NCBI GenBank assembly: GCA_963920705.1
Contig: OY987226.1
Location: forward strand, 17,548,501-17,612,500
Source: Odiellus spinosus
Lineage: Eukaryota; Arthropoda; Arachnida; Opiliones; Phalangiidae
Length of the DNA stretch: 64,000 nucleotides
Direction: 5' to 3'
A model generated the notes under the pieces. The model did not search any database, was not told the origin of the DNA, and saw nothing but the letters and a program-made list of their open reading frames with translations. Every line of letters begins with the position of its first letter. The first letter of the stretch is position 1. Positions 24,450 to 36,839 of this stretch are shown here, one piece after another. A program made the position numbers and the translations under genes.

Positions 24450-26800
24450 AATATTTTTGGTATTTACTTTTTTTGATTAAATGTTTTTACGAATCTGTAT
24501 CAACAAATATGCGAGGATATAGGTACGTAAATGATTTTACGAACTTTAACTGTCTTGAAGTATTTAGCATTACCAAAGGCTTGAATTAGTATGGCCTAAT
24601 CGGGGTACAGATGTTACTCCAGTGGTTCAATCGTCGTATTTTTAAAAATTTCGTTACAAGTTCACCATTCTTTCGATTTTCTTAAAATATTTGGCTAAAC
24701 GGATAAAATTATTTTTTCCATAAATTTTAACAACTCTATAAAAAAAGTATACCCAACAAAATCACGCCGTTTTCTTTGGGTGATCCAAATAAAAACAACC
24801 TAATTAAATATTCCGAAAGTTTTTTTCTTTCTTTCTTTAACTAGGGAGTGTGTGTAGATAAGAATTTTATTTTTCAAAATCCGGAAAAAAAAAATTGTTT
24901 CGCGATATCGAAACAATAGGTCATTAAGAGCACTGCCTATATTACAATGAACAAACTATATTCAGCTGCAGTTTGAAAGAGGGAAAAATGATTTTTTTAG
25001 GTCTATAAGAGTTTTATAAGGTGGGTCTACCTAGGCGAATCTCCCTAGGCCCCAGGGTGTTCTTATCATTATTATTTTAATGGAATTTCAATTGAAGGGT
25101 TATATATAAGACGTAACTATAAGGAGATAAACATTATTTCCGGAAATTACATAATATATTACAACGGAAGACCAAAAACAGTTATTAGGTAGTAAAACAG
25201 TGTTTTAGAAGGGAAACAAAGGAGGAAAAATACATTTTTGGTAGTTAAGACCGTTCGTTCCTTTGTTTTGGTAAATTTCAACGTAAATATGAATTAATTT
25301 TAAAAGTTTTTGGATAAGATTGGAACTAGAATCAATAATATTTTATTGAAAACGAATGTTATTTACATTTCAGGATAGTTTTTATACGTTCAAAAACCCG
25401 TCAGACTTTGAACGGCGGTTTGAGAAATGAAATACTCAAAGTATATTTCAATCTATATACCTTCTTCAGATCTTTGGTCAGTTAGTGTCATTTGAGACAG
25501 GTTGAGAAATAGAATCATCGAGAAAAGAATAAAAAAGGAGAGACAGTCACGAGAAATGTGATGTTTTGGAGCGGGTAAATTCCCAGCCCCTTTTATTTTT
25601 AGTTACACGCAAATTTGTTTTTGAGTCAATATAGCGTTCTCGCTAGTTACCGCCACTGTCACTGTCAAAGGCAAGGGGCCTAACCAAAAAAAGAACGCTC
25701 CTGTTCGTTAACAGGATAATTTGTCGTTTGTCGGTGAGGTAATCATGGAGTCAGACGAAAAATCATGTAGTAGGGTTAATAAAGGCAGAGTCAGACGAAA
25801 AATCAGGTAGTAAGGATAATAAAATCATGGGTTAGGGATACTAAAGGGAGAACTAGACTATATCATGGAGTGCAAGTACTAATTTGCAATTTATAGCTTT
25901 GGGGCCGCGTTTTAATTACAACTTAACTTCGGCCGCGAAAATAAGTCCTCACGTTGCGTAACTTTTGTTTTTTTTTACAATGGGTGCGGGGTGGTCCCCG
26001 CTTTTGATGCTCACGCTGTTCTAAAAACGTTGACACGCCCCTGAAACAAGCGATTCACAATCGAAGTTAATTTTCTTGGTCTATTAATAGTCAGTAAGAT
26101 CCAAACCAGTAATTATACCATCGTAAGAGGCCCTTTAATAATGGGTAAAACTATTGTCCGTAATTCCGTATACAAGGAAAACTAAAAATTCTTATTTCCC
26201 TAATCTCGGAAGCTTAAATTAAAATGAAACATACGTATTATATTTATCGTAGTCGCGACTAAAAATAATTTAAGATAATTCGGTGTCCCCTATTATGTTC
26301 TAAGCATTTTAACCATTATGTTATCGTTTACTAGAGATCTCAACTTTGCTACACCAGTAAATTAATAATAATGACAATTTTTCCGCTAAGTAAAAAGCAC
26401 GGGCCGCGCAAAGCAACGAATATTTGGCTCTATAATAACAAAAACGTATAGCTACGCTTCAAACTTGATATTTTTAGGTTAAAAATTAAAATCTAACCTT
26501 AAATTTACCAATTAAAATATTTTTTCAGTGATTAATTAGAATCTTGATTAAAAAAGTTAAATTCAATCAAATGAATCAAAAACTAATTAAATTCGATCAT
26601 TTAAACTTATTTTCTTATCAAATTTGATCAAATGAAAGTTCGATCTATTGCCTTTCGATCAAACGAGCCTACGTGCTAAAGATTTTTTTACCAAATTCCT
26701 TGATATTATTTTTACAAAATGAATTTTCCTAATTAAGATACAAAATTTAAAGTTTCTTTATTTGTTACAAATGCACCCATCCGTGAAAAAAATGTTGGTT
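24450..26800. other. Intergenic, no gene seen
   Basis: No gene recognised. A local direct duplication of AGTCAGACGAAAAATCA occurs near 25750-25810. Confidence 0.4.
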
Positions 26801-26810
26801 CAAGGATTAA

Positions 26811-27234
26811 ATGGAAACTTGGAGATAATTTTGAATTTATTTTCGGAATCACCATGCCAAAAAAGTATTCTAAAATTTTCAAAACAATTATTAGACACGT
26901 TAATTTCTAAAGTTTGTAAATTAAATTCGGACCTATCACAATACTTCAGCCTTCAACAGCAGTTGTAACGTACTAACATTAAAAGAACCTGCCGGCGTTT
27001 GACTCCAAGGTCTTGGCCATCAAATGATGGCCTATTCTTTTAACGTTATAGGACATTGCGAGCGCTGTTGAAGGCTTAAATAATATGATTGGTACAAATT
27101 GATATATACTTTTATTCAGACTTTACCTATCTTTAGAAATTAATTTAAACGTGTCTAAAAATTGCGAAAATAATCTGGAATACGTTTTTTGGCATGGTGA
27201 TTCCGAAAATAAAAAGAAAGATACAAGTTTCCCT
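26811..27234. mobile_element. Foldback element, GGAAACTTGGAG family, copy 1
   Basis: Inverted arms share TGGAAACTTGGAG/CAAGTTTCCCT ends, GGAATCACCATGCCAAAAAA and GCCTTCAACAGC near the centre. Flanks are TTAA on the left and TTAG on the right. Relatives: 30640-30955, 39411-39816 and the half-copy 61215-61320. Confidence 0.65.
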
Positions 27235-28081
27235 TTAGATTTGAGAAATTCCTTATGGCATGTGATGATTAAACGCGTCAAATTTACATTGAATTCTTTA
27301 TCAAAATTCTTTATTAAAATATAATTTTAATAATTTTTCAACGGATTTCCTAGTACAACGCTGATGTTAAAATACTCTTTTAAAGCGTATCACTTTAAAG
27401 CACTCGAACCTCGAAACAATAGTAACTTAACTTTGATATAAAGACATGAGATAAAACGTAACTTAGGCTATAACAATATTTATACGGGTGGAGTTAAATT
27501 TGGAGGCCCAACTACGAATGTTTTTTTTTTCTTTTTCTACACTAACTTACTATGTCATAATCCGTCAAACAAATTAAAGCCAAAGAAGTTAATGAAATAG
27601 TGAAAAGCGGAGAAAAGGTCGGTTATAAGTAATCAACTCTCCGTTGTAATTCAGCACGCGTTGCTTCTAATAATTTGAACACCTCGGAATGATAATATAT
27701 ATCAAATTAACATTGTATCACGTGTCTTTTATATTAAATTCTTTATATTATTATATTATGTGGAACGGAAGTTCACGATATATATATTAAGAGTGTCTTT
27801 TCTTTTTCTTGGCTGCGTCGGCCTAGCCCGAATTATTATTGTTTACGCGCGATTTTATAACCATTTTGAGTGGTGAAAAACGGGAAATCAAAAGTGCCGG
27901 TCTAATTTTTTATTTTTTTTTCCTGCCTCAAATCTTCGAGTGTTATCTTAAATATTGTTTCATTTTTATTTTATCCTTTTCGAGATTTTATTTATTTTAT
28001 ATTCGTCGAGGTCTTTAGAAGGATATATCTTGGAGGAATATTGTACGGGTCTCAATGACTGAGAATTTTCACATAAAGACG

Positions 28082-28211
28082 CGAGTGGTTCGATACTCTC
28101 GAATTCACTGTTCACCTGAGTTCAGCTTTGTCAGTACATTGAGTTCGAACGCTTATGAACTCTGAGTTCAAAAATTTTGTACAATTGAGTTCGCGAGTTT
28201 CAGCCCCCTCG
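28082..28211. mobile_element. 130-bp MITE, second copy of the 24298-24439 family
   Basis: Begins CGAGTGGTTC and ends CAGCCCCCTCG. Flanked by perfect 8-bp duplications TAAAGACG (28074-28081 and 28212-28219). Confidence 0.83.
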
Positions 28212-28679
28212 TAAAGACGCGTATGCAGCTTTACCTGTTAACCCAGATCCTCGAACATTTATAAGTGCCATTCGAGCCGCTTGTAATCACTTTAGTACAA
28301 TCAAAGGTACAGCCTCTACACCGATTACACCGAGTGACTGGCCCCTTCTCAAGTACCCCCAAGAAACACAGATAGAAGCAGACAAATCAGTCGGCCACCA
28401 TTATAGTTTATTCCTCCAAGGATATATAAATCGCGTCCTTGTTGGGTCAACAATGGACCACACGCTAATGTTATATCTTACATTCTTTCCGCTCTTTGTT
28501 CATTCAATATTGTATAAGGCCATATGTATTTGATCCGGTCGCTAATTTATTTGGTATCACGCTGTTTTTACGGATAAAAATCAACCGAAATTAAAATTAA
28601 ATAAATTTCATAATTTTGAATTCAACAAAAATGGACGAAAGTCATTTTAAATTTTGGTCCAAATTGCTGACATTATAAT

Positions 28680-28815
28680 TTGAAGTTTCTTTACGCATCA
28701 ACTCGGAGGTATGATATTTTTAATATGGATTTTTAATAGATAGAAAAAAAATAAATAAATAAATAAATACAATTCATAAATATTCGAAAAAATGGTGACA
28801 GTATCACTTTAACGC
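28680..28815. repeat. TTAAAGTGA-family MITE end, with AAAT microsatellite
   Basis: TTTGAAGTTTCTTTACGC to AATGGTGACAGTATCACTTT, matching 23790-23912. Contains (AAAT)5 at about 28747-28768. Confidence 0.55.
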
Positions 28816-29601
28816 AACTCAAGTGGTTAATATTTGATTTATCGCGTAGCACTAGCATAAATTATGTGCTTTTATAGATAGCGCACTCGTTTAATTATTC
28901 GTAAATATATTCCACGTACTACGAAAGAAATAAATTAAGAACTTAAAAAAATTCGAACCATTCCTGTTATTTTTCTAATAAATATCCACGATTACAAGGG
29001 TCTTATAAAGTTAGGCCATCAAGTTCACATTGTTAGAAAAAACAATTCAACGAATAATTAAGTCCGTTTAAACGACTTTATTATTTTAATGAGATTTTGG
29101 GGGGTTGATATCGTATCACTCAATGGCGACTTCGAAATGAAAACCCAAAAACATTATTCAGTTTCAACTTAAGAATGGATTTATTATACCATGTAGAAAA
29201 ACTGGTTTTCTAACGAGAATTTCATTCCTTTCTAAGACTGTTACTGATTAGAGTATAATAACGAAACCATAGACTCACGATTAAGAGAAATATTAAATTT
29301 GAAACAATAACCTCCGGGGAGCTTGATTTCCATTGTTATAAATTTTCAATGCCCTTTTTTTGCGATATTTATGAGTCAAGTGTCAATGTCTGAAGTTTCT
29401 TTATTATTTTTGTTTGAATTAAAGCGTTTAATGAAGATATATTAGCGGGGAAACTAGTAGAGAAAAAATACGTAAATTAGTGAGGTGAAATTTAAAGGGC
29501 TAGAGACTACAAAAATGAACGAATTTATATTTTATACCAAAAGTCTATCACTTCATTCCGGATTCAAACACCTACTTTCACGCGTTTCACGCTCGCACGC
29601 T

Positions 29602-29741
29602 AATGATTTGAGACACTCTAGCGGCCGCAGTCGGTATAAATAGTGAAATTGGAAGCATCAGTCTTTGGAGAAATTCTGGAGTTGGGGGGGGGGGGGCAAT
29701 ATGGTCAAGCGCGGCCCGCCTAAATTCCGCTTCAGCTGTAA
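29602..29741 (+). repeat. Dispersed repeat carrying a TATA-Inr motif pair
   Basis: Copy of the 21552-21666 repeat. TATAAATA (29635-29642) is followed 25 bp later by TCAGTC (29658-29663), an arthropod TATA-initiator layout. A G tract of about ten interrupts it. Confidence 0.5.
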
Positions 29742-29993
29742 TAGCGAGAGCCAATATACAAATCTTAGCTAATAGAAACTGCTTACGCAAAATATTAATT
29801 TCCCTGAAGATGCCGCGATATTTTTTGATCTCGAAATGTCTATTAACTCGTAATTATAGGACTGTATAGGACATTTCGAGGATGCAGAATAATATAGTAC
29901 AGGTTTAAAAATATATGATTTTATAGGAATTCTAGGGCTGCCTGAATATTGTGTACTTTTAACTTGGGATAGATGATTTTTATAAAGCAAGAA

Positions 29994-29997
<4 letters not shown>

Positions 29998-30031
<34 letters not shown>
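29998..30031. repeat. Poly(A) tract
   Basis: About 33 consecutive A. It could be a retroposon tail, but no upstream element is recognisable. Confidence 0.85.
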
Positions 30032-30034
<3 letters not shown>

Positions 30035-30639
30035 AAAAAGAGAATCCCAAACCCTTTAATTTAAACTTTCTTGATTTGTACCTACACGTTTGAACTTTGA
30101 ACGGAGTAATTGTAAAATTATAATTGTTCAAATACTTTAGTTAACCAGTTAACTAGTGACTACGGAGTGGTACGAATAATTAACATCCTTAAAATGGTCA
30201 TACATTGAGGTATGAAAATATTTTTTATACAAGGTATTAATTCGCTAATTAAGGTTGAAACCTTTTTTGGGAAGGGTGTGTTGGTGTTCCTTGATGGCCT
30301 ATAATTCATTATCTCATCGAATAATCGTTTATAACTATGGCCGAAAACTTGAAGGACATCAGTTTTAATTTTGTTCTTGACCTTACGAGCTTAACCTCGA
30401 TCGTAAATTTTAATTAAAACTAATAAATTCGGGTATATTTTGTCGAAATTTAATTGGAAACTTTTATTCTTGGTGGTTTATCTCGTTATAATAGATTTTA
30501 ATTAAATTACTTCTTTATACGCAATTGTTTTACGGATCTTATCGCGACGTGGTACGATTTAAAAATTAGAAATATATTTTTTACGATTGTGGTGAGGTTA
30601 TTAAAGTGAGGCTGTTACCTTTTTTGAAATGAAAACCAA

Positions 30640-30955
30640 ATGAAAATTGAGTTTCATTTTCGGAAAGATTATTTTTACCACCATGCCAAAAAAGTATTCG
30701 ACAATTTTTAGACACGTTTTTAGTGTTTAAATAAATTTTTGAAGTTTGGTAGAATTTGAAAAAAATAAATATAAATTCGGCCAATCACATTAATTTCAGC
30801 CTTCAACAGTTCTTGTAATGTCCTAACATTGAATTAATAGGCCGGAGTTTGATGTCCAATTTAAACACCAAAAACGTGTTTAAAAATTACGAAAAAATTA
30901 CTGGATTCGCAAAAATAAATTCAAAAGCTGTTCCATTTTTAGCTTCAAGTTGCCC
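30640..30955. mobile_element. Foldback element, GGAAACTTGGAG family, copy 2
   Basis: Shares CCACCATGCCAAAAAAGTAT, GCCTTCAACAG and TGTAATGTCCTAACATTGAA with 39411-39816. The ends are diverged. Confidence 0.6.
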
Positions 30956-31651
30956 TTTAAATAGTACAAAGAAAAAAAAATATGTAAAAAATGGTGACAG
31001 ATTCACTTGAATACTAAAGTGGTTGCGGTACTCGGAAACAATTATATCTTTGATAAAATGTAAGATAATTTAACTTATTAGGCTAATTAAACCAAGGTTA
31101 TACTTTATACACAGTGTTTATTATTTTCAACCACATAAAAAAAATCATTGAATTTCACTGTTATATTTAATCTCAAAAGAAAGAAATTTCCCCTCCTACT
31201 TCAAGATGAAGATTAGGGTATCAATTCGTAAGATTAACAGGAAGTAGCTAGTAGCCAAAGGACATAACAGGAGACAAGAGAATCTATTCTAAGCAATAAG
31301 AAAAGGCGGGGAAATTAGCGTTAGGTTGCGATAAATAATAAGAATTATTTAAAAAAAATTCTTCTTCTAGAATTCATTTGTCATGTGACAAACTTTTTTT
31401 CCATTAATTTAATCTTGAATGCTTCTAATGGTATAAATATTTTGCATTTTTACGGAAAATTCAAGATATACCCACAATTTTAGGGATAACCCCTAGCTGG
31501 CAAAAAAATAACAAAATTCAATCCGAGACGAAGAAGACAAACATTTGAACCTTATGGTGGCGATCGACAACTGATGTATTATAATCAATTTTAAAAAGAC
31601 TAGCAACTCGACTCGAGCCTTTTCTTCGCGGTTCTATTTCTTAACTATCGA

Positions 31652-31745
31652 ACGCGTACGGGTAATTGAAGATAAATGGAGTCTAGTGATCAAAGAAGGT
31701 AACTTCACGGTCACGTACACGTTAATCAAAATGCGATATAAATAT
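31652..31745. repeat. GTAC-rich short inverted repeat
   Basis: AACGCGTACGGGTAATTGAAG on the left (given here as AACGCGTACGGGTAA then TTGAAG) and AACTTCACGGTCACGTACAC on the right. Confidence 0.5.
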
Positions 31746-32492
31746 TTCGTAACCTGTGTCTCGAGTAGTCAACTAAGAGTCATAAAATTAATCGCAAAAA
31801 AATACCACGAATCAGTTCATATATTTTGTACGATAATCCCATATCGTAAATCGCGCTAAATTCTCGACCATTGGCGTGAGAGTTAAATTGAACTTGACAC
31901 TTTAATTTTAAGAAAGTGCCATCGGATTTCTGCTGAATACTATAATTTCAAATTTCTCAAGAAATAGGTGAATAATAATTGAATTTCGTAAGAAACATCC
32001 ACTCGAACTAATTGAAAAGGATAATAATATTAACGTCGGCAAAAACTCAAGATTACAAAAACAATAAAATATAAAGAAATACAATGTCTGGTCGAAAGGA
32101 AACTATCGAATGGCGTGCCAATACAACAAATATCACCCTACGCTCGAATGATCACCAAAAACAATAGAAACTCCGAGTGCCCTCAAAAAATACACAATTA
32201 TACCATTTTTTCGAGTAAAGCCCTAGTTAAAGAAAGTGAAAACGCTCAGAAAAAGTCCTAATCTTTTTAGCTTGAAATCGTACTATGGTTAAATCGCCTA
32301 AAAGGGTCCCATTCGCCTTTGTCTCTGATCGGAACTCAACGTGAAATAAGTTAATCCGCTGTTAGAGTGGGTGCCGATTTTTGTGGCAGCTGATAAGGAT
32401 TGCGATGGATTGGAACCCAGTTAGCTTCCACCCGTACAAATTAAGCGATTTCAAACCGAGATAAAAACGAATTAAGAATGTCACGATTTTTG

Positions 32493-32533
<41 letters not shown>
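32493..32533. repeat. Poly(A) tract
   Basis: About 40 consecutive A. Confidence 0.85.
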
Positions 32534-32537
<4 letters not shown>

Positions 32538-32629
32538 GGTATACATTTAATTGAGATTAACAGAATGGAACGTACCCAACAGTTGGATATATCAAATGAT
32601 ATAGATTATTAAGTTTCAAAATTATTTGG

Positions 32630-32745
32630 AACTTGTACGGGTACGTCAAGCGGCTAAATTTAATCAAAACGAATAGGCATTGCACGTGACTAAAGAACTG
32701 TAGAAGGAAAAGGTAGTTTCACGTACAAGTACGCGTTTCATTTAG
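32630..32745. repeat. GTAC-rich short inverted repeat
   Basis: AACTTGTACGGGTACGTCAAG at left (AACTTGTACGGG then TACGTCAAG) and TTTCACGTACAAGTACGCG at right. A half-copy TTTCACGTACATGTACGCGT lies near 33510. Confidence 0.55.
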
Positions 32746-34034
32746 GGATTTTAAATATCTTGTTTCATATCTTTATAAAATTACCACAGCTGATTGAAAC
32801 GGTGTTTTCTTGCATTTGAAAATAATTTAATGCACAAAATTATATTAATTTAACTCAAAATGCTTGTTATGTCTCTAAATTAATAACCCTAAATCAAATA
32901 AATGAAATTCAAACTGGCGCTCGATCTTCGAGTTTAATTTTAAGATGCATCTATGAAATAAATAAATCTTGTGGTCTGCGGGGCGAGGCGTGGGGCCACT
33001 GTAGTTACGCAATGTAACGACTTGTTTTCGTGGCCAAAGTTAAGTTCTCAATTAGATTTAATTCATTTTTTCTTAAGATTTTCAACTTAGGAAAGTTATT
33101 TTTGCGTAAAGTTTTGGAGTTAAGTTGTTTTCGCTCTAAGAAAGCGGCGTGCTAATTTGTATTTAAAAATCTAGTTAGCACGCTACGTTATAAAAAGACA
33201 ATCTACTCCTAGTATAGAGATGAACTAGAATAGAGATATGTACTACATATGCACCAAAGCCAACACGCTGGGCCCATAGAGGTAGAATATGCTGTGTCTA
33301 AGACGCGCTTTCAATCAAGATTTTTGTTGGCCAAAAATCGAGCATTTGCGTCAAAACAAAGTTGAAGCCTAACATCAATCACTATCCCACTTTAGTACAG
33401 TCAAAACTACGCGACTGTACACCGATTACGTACCTGACAAAACATTTAAGACTACTTCGTGTTAGCATAAATAAATTCACATGGTTCAATAAGTTATTAA
33501 AGTTAGTCAGTTTCACGTACATGTACGCGTTACGGGTACCATTTTCAATATCCCTATTATAATTAAATAAATGCGAAACTGTATTGTAGGTTTGAACGGG
33601 CCTTGTTGGGTGTCGACTCTAGCATTTCAATTTCAATTTTACAATAAAATTAAGTAGGCTTAGCGTCGATAGAGACTTAACCTCAATCTAATTTTATTGA
33701 AATATTCGAATTTAACGATAATATTGAAGAAATATGTCTAAACAATACGATTTGAAGTTTGTTTCTTAAAAGGAAAAAAACACGGAAGTTCTCCAACTTA
33801 TTAGAAATTCGTGAGTTGCCGTTTAAATATAATAATACTTTTTAATATTTGTAAACCCATTATTATTTAAATCTTTCGCGGTAGTCCGGAGAAATGTTCG
33901 CTAACGTACAATCGAAATTAGATTAATTATCTAAAGTAGGTGTTGGCTCTAACACCAACTCCATTTTTTTTTTTTTTTTTTGGCCTCTTAATTACGTATC
34001 CAGGATTTTTAATGGAAGTCTCCGAAAACGTATA

Positions 34035-34215
34035 TTTTGAACTCGTACGTATACGTGAAGCTTTAAACTTTAATAACAAGTAAAGCGACTATCTGCGATT
34101 TGTAAGCCCTGATTTGTGCATAAGGGAAAGAGATTTTAAAGGGATAATATCTAAAGCAGATCGGGCCTTTAACTAAAATAACATCACGTACCCGTTTCGT
34201 TACAAGTATACGATA
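34035..34215. repeat. GTAC-rich inverted repeat enclosing a second repeat family
   Basis: AACTCGTACGTATACGTGAAG at left (AACTCGTACGT then ATACGTGAAG) and ATCACGTACCCGTTTCGTTAC at right (ATCACGTACCC then GTTTCGTTAC). Inside, 34082-34172 matches the CTATCTGCGATTT repeat of 44257-44420. Confidence 0.5.
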
Positions 34216-34495
34216 GAAGTTCTAAACTTATGTTGTTACGAAACGAAATTGCTCTCAAAGTTTTTCATCTAATGTTAGGAATTAAATGGGGTTATTATTC
34301 GTTCCTCGCATCAAGAGAGTTCCGGTTGCAGAACTGGTCAAAAACACAAAAAGGGATTATATTCCATTTAAAATTAAAAAATTATTAAAAGTTGGACTAT
34401 TTTCAAAGGCGCTAGATTTTCAAATTTTATTTTAAGGTTAATAAATATTAATCTACATCTATGTTCTGGAGGGAGCAAAATTAAAATACTATTTA

Positions 34496-34990
34496 CAGGG
34501 CTCCCAGCGCATAGCCCAGAAAAAATTATAGGTATTATAGGTTTTAAAAGCCAAAAATATAGGTAATTTATAGGTCCAAAAATATCAATTTATAGGACTT
34601 TTTATAGGTTTTTAGTTTCGAAAAATAGGGGTTTTATAGGTAGGTTTCGCTGACATGTAATGCAATATAGATTCTATAGCCTATAGACCTGTCCCTCTGC
34701 CTTTCTTTGGCACTACTAGCTACTCACGCCCACTCTCGACAGTCTACCTAACCTCTAAAAAAATAGAGTAATAATTACCAGTGACCTAGGAGAGGAAACC
34801 TTGCACTTTTTCAAGTAAAAGTATAATTTTTATAGTTATATAGATCATTCTTTTCGAATTTTATCACCTAAATTGAACAAATTCCCCAAAAAATAGGTAT
34901 TATAGGTTAAAAAGTGAAATTATAGGTTTTTATAGGATCACTTCAGAATTATAGGTAATTATAGGTATTATAGGTGGTCTGGGAGCCCTG
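34496..34990. mobile_element. CAGGGCTCCCAG-ended element, copy 1
   Basis: Starts CAGGGCTCCCAGCG and ends TGGGAGCCCTG. Flanked by 6-bp direct repeats TATTTA (34490-34495 and 34991-34996). The interior is rich in ATTATAGGT units. A highly similar copy sits in the last PIGU intron (55133-55641). Confidence 0.78.
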
Positions 34991-35959
34991 TATTTACAAA
35001 CGTTTCGAATTATTCTTCCCATAGCGTCACAGGTAAATAAGCCATGATTTATTTGTGATAATGCTTATTGAATAAGGACCCCCCCCCCCCCCACCCTATA
35101 AAAAAATATGTTAATTAGAAGTCGACTTATAATTTAAGCCCGTTTGTTGTCAAAATCGACCAAGATTTAAATTTTGGTCGCAGCTAGCGGTTGCCAATTA
35201 AGAGTCAAAATTAATTTTCCCCAATTAAACAAATATTTTCACGGTTTCATTATTACGTTAAGCGAGAGTGTAAGGTGTTGTTTCGAGTATTAGTGTCAGC
35301 AAATGTCAGGGTAACGGGCTACAAGGTTTCTAACCCAATTAATTTTCTGACCAAAGAAAATCAAAATCGCAAAAGGGAAAGACAGATTTGAGAGAAATAA
35401 GCTTCTTTCAATCTTTCTCTATCAGTTGGGCGACACCTTGGCGACACTCGAATACAAAGCGCATATTGTTCTAAGAAAACTAAATAAAATAGAATAAGAC
35501 GCGAACGATTAGCGCTCCTTAGAATTAAAGTGACGATAAATGGAATTCGAGTCGGGATTTTCAGGGAGCTTCATTACAACATGGACAACTGTAGAGGGAT
35601 CCACGACAAAATAGCAGGCGCAATAGGTTTTTGCTTGATATATAAAATTATTGAATATTATTTAGTTTTCTGTAGATGACGCTATGATCGTAGTGTGGGA
35701 CAAACTAGAGGGCCTCAGATCGAAGTGCCGGTTATTTAACCACCGTCATGGTATGTCCCTCTACAGTATACTTGGTCCATGATTACAGAATCACGCGGTT
35801 ACTCCATTGGATTATGCTTTTTGGCCGCTACTATCGCTACGTAGTTCTGCCCATAATTATACGTGATATCACCCACACGTGAATGTGGCGTTTGTCAAAC
35901 CAAGTCACGATTTCCCACATTCTACGTCATCAAGCGGAAAAACTTGTATATTTCTGTCA

Positions 35960-36068
35960 TTTTAAATTTGAAGTTTCTTTCTTCAAGCGTAACCCAAAGG
36001 TGTACAATTTTGAATATAGTTTTTTAATAGAATGTGAAAAAAATAATTGTGACATCGTCACTTTAAGT
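35960..36068. repeat. TTAAAGTGA-family MITE end
   Basis: TGAAGTTTCTTTCTTCAAGC to GACATCGTCACTTTAAG; same layout as 23790-23912 and 28680-28815. Confidence 0.5.
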
Positions 36069-36839
36069 TAAGCTGTTTGCGCCAGAGTTCGTACAAAAAA
36101 AAATAAAATTAAGACGAAAAGTGATTGGCAATTACCAATAGGGAACCTTGTTAACTTAAGTGACAGCCTTTTAATTTGTTAAACAATTGGAAATTTTGCT
36201 TTCAATACTTGTTAAACAATAGTTTTTATAAATATCTTGATGTCTTAGCGAAAAATATTTGGTAAAGTTCAAACATTTCACATTGATTTGTATATACGTT
36301 CGAAGTTAGGATTTCTACCTTTGATTCAGAGATTACGGTTAATTATACAGTTTTGAATTTGTTGAATGATGGAGTTTCCTAATTTTACATCAGAATCTTA
36401 GGGTTATTGATCTAAATCATTAGATCATTCTATTTCTTGGGCAAGTTAAAAACCAGAATAGTAACTAAAGACGTTTAATGCATTAAATATAAATACATTG
36501 AAAATTAAATAGTTTTTAATTAAATTGAGAAAACCGCATGTTATATTCATCGGGGATGTAGTACGTACGAAGATGCATGTAGTCTAAAAGGGTGCAGCAT
36601 TCAAGCAACCACCGTTTTTAGATCCTCCCCGAATTTCGTATTGCTTTTCTTATACGATCATTCCAAACGAAGGACTTAACACCTACCAATGCTGGGATTA
36701 GGCTTAACCGAGGGTCTAACCACTCGCCAAAATATTCTAGCCTTGATTTGTGATTTTTAGATTTTTTTTTTTTTTTTTTTTTTGGATTACGTGATTTTTT
36801 TTATTGTGTTTTTTTCTAGATTTTTTTTCATTTTTTTCG

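Noticed and set aside
29587-29790. 67-codon minus-strand ORF starting with a hydrophobic stretch
   Set aside because: Lies in a dispersed repeat, and its proline run comes from a G/C homopolymer.
29998-32533. Poly(A) tracts as retroposon tails
   Set aside because: No SINE/LINE body, target duplication or pol III boxes could be recognised upstream.
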